Positions 20,309 through 21,051 of a DNA stretch of 21,051 bases are shown in pieces. The translations under genes and the position numbers were made by a program. The stretch is from DASVWH01 sp036389715 (GTDB lineage: Bacteria > Acidobacteriota > Blastocatellia > Pyrinomonadales > Pyrinomonadaceae), in NCBI GenBank assembly GCA_036389715.1, contig DASVWH010000034.1, forward strand, positions 1 through 21,051. Reading direction: 5' to 3'. Each line of letters opens with the position of its first letter. Within the stretch, counting starts at the first letter, position 1. The notes below the pieces were generated by a model. The model worked only from the letters and a program-made list of their open reading frames with translations, did not search any database and was not told where the DNA came from.

Positions 20309-21051
20309 GTGGCTGACTCTCCTGAGACAGATGCGATAGCTAAAAGAGAAGCGGACGGCCCCGCGGCCGATCCTATTACGACGCGCTCGACGAGCGCCAT
20401 TATGCTCATCAGCGCGCTGCTGCTGATCGGCGTGCTGGCCTGGGCCCTCTACGACGAAGCCTACGGGCAGCGCCCCTGGAAGCAGGCCCAGCAGGAGTTC
20501 GCCCAGCGCTACGGGCGATACCTGAACCGTCTCAAGAAGCGCGGCAACCCGACCGAAAAGGAGATTAAGGAGAGCGAGGACTACCAGCGCCTGGATGCAG
20601 AGGCGAGGGCCGCCAGGGAGAGCATCAACCCGCAGAAGCAGGAGAACGACCGCCGCATCAAGATCATCGAAGAGCAGTTGGCCGCCGTCACGGACCCCTT
20701 CCAGGATGCGCGCGGGAGAATCACCGTCATCAATTACAAGGTCGAGCAGGCGGACGGCTCGGCAAAGGAGAGCCTGCGCCGGGAGGTCCAGCAGCGCCGC
20801 CAGGAGAAGATCAAGGTCGAGCTGCCGCAGGATGACGGCTCGGGCAAGACGACCAGGCGCGAGTTCGATTACCAGCAGCTCGAAGAGTTCTACAATCATC
20901 TCAAGGACGAAAAGGCCAGGCTGCTCTCCGACAACGCGGAGCTCTTGAAAGAGCCGACCGAGCTTGAGAAGAAGCGTAACGACTATCTGCGCGACAACAT
21001 GGTCGGGCTCAGCGAAACGCAGGTCGCCGCCCTGATTAAAAAGAACCAGAA
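20309..21051 (+). CDS. membrane-anchored coiled-coil protein, probable cytochrome c subunit (partial)
   Basis: The gene starts at GTG 20309, with GGAGGA (20294-20299) at 9 nt, and runs off the window; 247 codons are visible. After 28 polar residues one membrane helix is seen at about 30-48 (AIMLISALLLIGVLAWALYD), then RPWKQAQQEFAQRYGRYL and a long Lys/Glu/Arg-rich stretch with heptad-like character. No CxxCH heme site occurs in the visible part. By position as the fourth gene after Rieske, cytochrome b and subunit IV, and by the YxxRPWKxxQ segment that I recall from c-type cytochrome subunits beside such complexes, I infer that heme domains follow beyond the window. It could instead be a heme-free accessory subunit. 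Confidence 0.65.
   Translation, partial: MADSPETDAIAKREADGPAADPITTRSTSAIMLISALLLIGVLAWALYDEAYGQRPWKQAQQEFAQRYGRYLNRLKKRGNPTEKEIKESEDYQRLDAEARAARESINPQKQENDRRIKIIEEQLAAVTDPFQDARGRITVINYKVEQADGSAKESLRREVQQRRQEKIKVELPQDDGSGKTTRREFDYQQLEEFYNHLKDEKARLLSDNAELLKEPTELEKKRNDYLRDNMVGLSETQVAALIKKNQ

Noticed and set aside
1..21051. CRISPR array, insertion sequence or prophage
   Set aside because: No regularly spaced repeats of CRISPR length, no transposase or integrase ORF, and no terminal inverted repeats were seen.

Overview
The window is about 21 kb of GC-rich, gene-dense bacterial chromosome. I infer an Acidobacteriota genome, possibly a Blastocatellia or Chloracidobacterium relative. The hints are the gene families present, a PEP-CTERM-like fragment, a Rieske/split-cytochrome b/coiled-coil-protein operon, and short-period tandem tracts in the intergenic gaps. 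No rRNA or marker gene in the window proves the taxonomy.

Left part (1-3430): a family 2 glycosyltransferase of the WaaE type and a TolC-family outer-membrane protein with a long Pro-rich N-terminal linker, both on the minus strand. A strong hairpin separates them. A divergent intergenic region follows, with a near-consensus sigma-70 promoter (TTGACA, 17 bp, TAATCT) for the next operon.

Central-left (3431-9507): gap, pgk, tpiA and secG (lower glycolysis/Calvin-type triose enzymes plus a Sec translocon subunit), a tRNA-Leu(GAG), a secreted PPC-domain-like protein, and an SDR of the glucose 1-dehydrogenase type. The gaps before pgk and tpiA hold tandem 7-nt and 13-nt repeats that reach or nearly reach the start codons. 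Neither gene has a visible Shine-Dalgarno sequence.

Centre (9707-16244): a chelatase unit. A fused AAA+/VWA protein (BchI+BchD in one chain, both nucleotide and metal sites intact) is followed by the C-terminal half and then the N-terminal half of the large subunit BchH/ChlH, as two separate ORFs in swapped order. Together the halves cover the whole BchH family with a clean break between them. This is the most unusual feature of the window. The two halves are separated by a short gap with a 22-nt direct repeat enclosed by a 13-bp inverted repeat.

Right part (16245-21051): a low-density region with a PEP-CTERM-like 37-codon ORF and paired CCGCGG-centred repeats, then a small glutaredoxin-like gene on the minus strand that seems to start at CTG. 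Next comes an electron-transfer operon: Rieske protein, cytochrome b N-terminal half (b6-like heme-ligand spacing), cytochrome b C-terminal half (PEWY motif altered to APWY), and the start of a membrane-anchored coiled-coil protein that is probably the cytochrome c subunit, cut by the window end.

Mg-chelatase next to a b6f-like quinol oxidoreductase suggests, but does not prove, a link to chlorophototrophy. No other bacteriochlorophyll or reaction-centre gene is in the window.
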